From: Prevotellaceae bacterium
GTDB lineage: Bacteria; Bacteroidota; Bacteroidia; Bacteroidales; UBA932
Length of the DNA: 6,002 nucleotides
Assembly: GCA_031258915.1 (NCBI GenBank)
Contig: JAIRMD010000170.1
Span: forward strand, 1 to 6,002
Direction: 5' to 3'
In this document: in pieces, positions 5,173 to 6,002 of the stretch
How the letters are laid out: each line of letters starts with the position of its first letter
Position numbering within the stretch: the stretch's first letter is position 1
Made by a program: the position numbers and the translations under genes
Notes under the pieces: generated by a model
Database searches by the model: none
Told to the model about the DNA's origin: nothing
The model's input: the letters and a program-made list of their open reading frames with translations, nothing else

Positions 5173-6002
5173 TTGTCAAGTAGCTATAGAGTAGTAGATT
5201 TTTTGCTGAGAGGCATGCTGTTTTGCGTTGGCATTTTGCCGAGCAGGTGCCTGCGCACCGTATCCAACGCGCTGGCTTTCCTGGCCGAGCATGTGGTGCG
5301 CTACCGCCGCAAGGTGGTCATGGGCAACCTGAGGAAAGCCTTCCCCGAAAAGCCCGAAAAAGAGCTGCGCCGCATAGCGTCGGCATCGTACCGCAGCTTT
5401 TTTGACACCACGCTCAGCATTTTTCGCATCCGCTACGCTTCGCAAAAGCGCATAATGCGGTCGGTAACGTTCAAAAATCTGGAGATGATGCAGGAGTTTT
5501 ACGCCAAAGGTAAGAACGGCATCCTGCTTGCAGGGCACTACTCCTGCTGGGAGTACATCGGCGCGGTGCAGCCAAGCATAGGCCACCAAACGATAGCCGC
5601 CTACCAGCCGCTGTCGTTTGCCCCGCTGGAGAGCGTGATTGCCGAGGCGCGGCGGCGCTTTGGCGCAAAGCTGGCGGCGCTCAGAGAGGTATTCCGCGCG
5701 CTCATGGAGCACCAGGCGCGCGGGGTGCTCACCATGACGCTGATGGTCTCCGACCAGTCGCCCGCGCGCGGCGCGTGCGCCCACTGGGTTACCCTGCTGG
5801 GGCAGCCAACGCCGGTGCTCATAGGGCCGGAGCGCATTGCGCAAAAGCTCGGCGCCGCCGTGATGTACCTGCGCATTGTAGAGCGACGGCGGTTTCGCTA
5901 CGAGTACGAGCTCATTATGCTAAGCGAAAACGCCGCGCAGGAGGCGCCAATGGCGGTAACAAAGCGATTTTACGCCGAGCTGGAGAAAGACCTGCGCAGG
6001 GC
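5173..6002 (+). CDS. LpxL/HtrB-family lipid A acyltransferase (3' end beyond window)
   Basis: This family transfers an acyl chain to a lipid A precursor at the inner face of the cytoplasmic membrane, completing the outer-membrane lipid anchor. Counting from the TTG at 5173, the N-terminal ~35 residues hold a hydrophobic stretch (VVDFLLRG...VGILPSR...ALAFLAEHVV) followed by VRYRRKVVMGNLRKAFPEK, typical of the family. The catalytic H-x4-E motif is GHYSCWEYIG (His122, Glu127). SDQSP (193-197) and the downstream WVTLLGQPTPVLIGPERIAQK match conserved blocks. About 276 residues are visible; the C-terminal end, usually some 20-30 residues with Trp/Arg-rich sequence, is cut off by the window. Start choice: TTG 5173 gives the normal N-terminal length, while the ATG at 5215 would remove about 14 residues of the membrane segment. 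Position on lipid A and chain preference cannot be read from sequence. Confidence 0.9.
   Translation, partial: MSSSYRVVDFLLRGMLFCVGILPSRCLRTVSNALAFLAEHVVRYRRKVVMGNLRKAFPEKPEKELRRIASASYRSFFDTTLSIFRIRYASQKRIMRSVTFKNLEMMQEFYAKGKNGILLAGHYSCWEYIGAVQPSIGHQTIAAYQPLSFAPLESVIAEARRRFGAKLAALREVFRALMEHQARGVLTMTLMVSDQSPARGACAHWVTLLGQPTPVLIGPERIAQKLGAAVMYLRIVERRRFRYEYELIMLSENAAQEAPMAVTKRFYAELEKDLRR

Noticed and set aside
5015..5179. 55-residue N-terminal extension of GlnRS from a TTG start
   Set aside because: The extension has no family similarity and would run through the promoter dyad and leader; the ATG at 5014 gives the normal length.

Overview
The window most likely comes from a member of the Bacteroidota, probably Bacteroidales. 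Three things point there. Several upstream regions carry the TAnnTTTG -7 box (with a TTG/TTTG -33 box about 20 nt upstream in two cases) used by the primary sigma factor of that phylum. Gene starts lack a Shine-Dalgarno sequence. The predicted proteins (class II fumarase, bacterial GlnRS, an LpxL-type acyltransferase with an HYSCWE motif, GH26 and IS4-type debris) fit the group. Coding DNA is GC-rich, while the intergenic DNA is partly very AT-rich and full of palindromes.

Layout. Positions 1-1273 hold no credible protein gene but a dense set of non-coding structures. They are: a bidirectional terminator at the left edge; a well-formed leftward promoter that could drive a ~185-nt RNA ending at that terminator; a 180-bp composite inverted repeat built from four short palindromes; further 3-nt-loop palindromes; a leftward terminator-like hairpin; a perfect (TG)32 microsatellite; five tandem 8-mers; and the fumC promoter. 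fumC (1274-2659, +) is complete. Positions 2660-3316 are a graveyard: the C-terminal piece of an IS4-type transposase is fused in frame to an internal piece of a GH26 beta-mannanase (both minus strand), flanked by palindromic repeats. glnS (3317-5014, -) is complete. It is transcribed divergently from a lipid A-type acyltransferase gene (from 5173 or 5215, +) that runs off the right edge. The two -7 boxes of this divergent pair are exact mirror images in one 28-bp inverted repeat.

Function. The three intact genes are housekeeping genes: fumarate/malate interconversion, glutaminyl-tRNA charging and outer-membrane lipid acylation. They do not form a pathway or an operon. The unusual content is in the intergenic DNA. 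I see no convincing new multi-gene system here. The best candidates for something undescribed are the REPIN-like composite repeat, the possible small RNA or attenuator at the left edge, and the very long TG tract upstream of fumC.
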